Positions 22,615 through 23,481 of a DNA stretch of 23,481 bases are shown here, piece after piece. This DNA comes from Ilumatobacteraceae bacterium (GTDB lineage Bacteria; Actinomycetota; Acidimicrobiia; Acidimicrobiales; Ilumatobacteraceae). Both the position numbers and the translations under genes were made by a program. The notes under the pieces were generated by a model. That model saw nothing but the letters and a program-made list of their open reading frames with translations, had not been told where the DNA came from and did no database searches. Location: contig SKFX01000187.1 of assembly GCA_007117775.1 (NCBI GenBank), positions 1 through 23,481 of the forward strand. Direction: 5' to 3'. The stretch's first letter is position 1; each line of letters opens with the position of its first letter.

Positions 22615-23481
22615 TCACTCAGATGCTGTCAGCAGCGCGATCAGACTTGAGGTGTCCCAGCGACCGCCGCCGCGCTCGATGATGTCGGCATAGAACTGAT
22701 CCACGAGCGCCGTGACCGGCAACCTCGCGCCGACGCGGCGCGCCTCATCGAGACAGATCGCCAAATCCTTACGCATCCACTGCACGGCGAAGCCGAAATC
22801 GAACTCGGAGCGGCCCATCGTGCTGGCTCGATTGTCCATCTGCCACGACTGTGCTGCTCCCTTGCCGATCGCAGCGATCACATCATCGATATCGAGGCCG
22901 GCACGCTGCGCGAAGGCGATCCCCTCGGCCAATGACTGCACGAGACCCGCGATGCAGATCTGATTGACCATCTTGGTCAACTGGCCTGCACCGGCACCTC
23001 CGAGCAGTGTGACCGCCCGGGCATACGCGCTGAGCACTGGCTCGGCGGCGGCGAAAACCGACGCATCGTCACATCCACACATCACCGCCAATGCACCGCT
23101 TTCAGCGCCCGCTTGGCCGCCCGACACCGGGGCGTCGATGAACCCGACACCATGGGTCGCCGCTGCCGCAGCGAGTTCACGCGCCAGCGATGCCGAGGCC
23201 GTGGTGTGATCGACCAGCACCGATCCCGGCGCCATCGCCGTCAACGCTCCCTCATCGCCGTAGACCACTGAGCGGACGTCATCGTCGTCTCCGACACAGA
23301 CCATCACGAACTGCGCTCCCTCGGCAGCCTGAGCGGGTGTCGCTGACGCCGAGTGGCCATGGGCATCAACCCACGCCTCAGCTTTGGACTGCGTCCGGTT
23401 GAACACCGTCACCTGATGGCCGGCCTGCGCCAGGTGAGCAGCCATCGGAGCGCCCATCACCCCGAGACCGATGAAGGCAAG
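22615..23481 (-). CDS. 3-hydroxyisobutyrate dehydrogenase-family oxidoreductase, 5' end cut by window edge
   Basis: The frame is open from the window edge, so the true start lies beyond 23481. The first residues visible are LAFIGLGVMGAPMAAHLAQA, which contain the GxGxxG NAD(P)-binding loop; only the first one to several residues should be missing. FIDAPVSGGQAGAESGAL is the substrate-binding signature, and the catalytic lysine lies in GAGQLTKMVNQ. The C-terminal helical domain is complete (WMRKDLAICLDEARRVGA). The family oxidises 3-hydroxy acids such as 3-hydroxyisobutyrate, or reduces tartronate semialdehyde; the sequence does not settle which. It converges on the P450 gene with 39 bp between stops. 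Confidence 0.93.
   Translation of the reverse strand, partial: LAFIGLGVMGAPMAAHLAQAGHQVTVFNRTQSKAEAWVDAHGHSASATPAQAAEGAQFVMVCVGDDDDVRSVVYGDEGALTAMAPGSVLVDHTTASASLARELAAAAATHGVGFIDAPVSGGQAGAESGALAVMCGCDDASVFAAAEPVLSAYARAVTLLGGAGAGQLTKMVNQICIAGLVQSLAEGIAFAQRAGLDIDDVIAAIGKGAAQSWQMDNRASTMGRSEFDFGFAVQWMRKDLAICLDEARRVGARLPVTALVDQFYADIIERGGGRWDTSSLIALLTASE

Overview
This is high-GC, gene-dense chromosomal DNA from an actinobacterium. The placement rests on gene order: tig-clpP-clpX-folC-ndk-mreBCD-PBP2 is a variant of the actinobacterial tig/clp ... valS-folC-ndk ... mre block. The codon style and the mix of Shine-Dalgarno starts with apparently leaderless starts agree. A rod-shaped member of the Acidimicrobiia is my best guess, but that is inference.

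Region 1 (1-8908, all minus strand) is core housekeeping DNA, transcribed from right to left. It runs tig, clpP, clpX (protein folding and degradation), folC (folate), ndk (nucleotides), then mreB, mreC, mreD and the 5' part of a PBP2 gene (rod-shape cell-wall elongation). Points of note are a long His-Asp tail on trigger factor, a roughly 140-residue acidic/Ala-rich insertion in MreC, and a long stem-loop just ahead of the mreB ribosome-binding site.

Region 2 (8909-11833) is a patchwork of small units: a 90-aa hypothetical protein, tRNA-Pro(TGG), a DUF2786 protein, an SDR dehydrogenase, tRNA-Gly(TCC) and a SET-domain protein.

Region 3 (11899-19883) is the most interesting part. A universal stress protein and an AcuC-like deacetylase form one minus-strand pair. 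They face a divergent GNAT acetyltransferase fused to an unrecognised Cys-containing C-terminal domain. Beside it lies a tightly coupled operon: AMP-forming acetyl-CoA-synthetase-like ligase, 2-oxoacid dehydrogenase E1alpha, E1beta, E2 and a free acyl carrier protein. There is no E3. The ligase carries the PxxxxGK motif that protein acetyltransferases recognise in such enzymes. Acetyltransferase, deacetylase and acyl-CoA synthetase together recall the Bacillus acuABC/acsA arrangement. I therefore propose an acetylation-controlled acyl-activation and acyl-transfer module that may feed an ACP.

Region 4 (20041-23481) holds a class III aminotransferase and a cytochrome P450 on the plus strand. 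A 3-hydroxyisobutyrate-dehydrogenase-like gene runs towards them and is cut by the window edge. No stretch longer than 300 bases lacks a gene. I saw no insertion sequence, CRISPR array, rRNA or replication origin.
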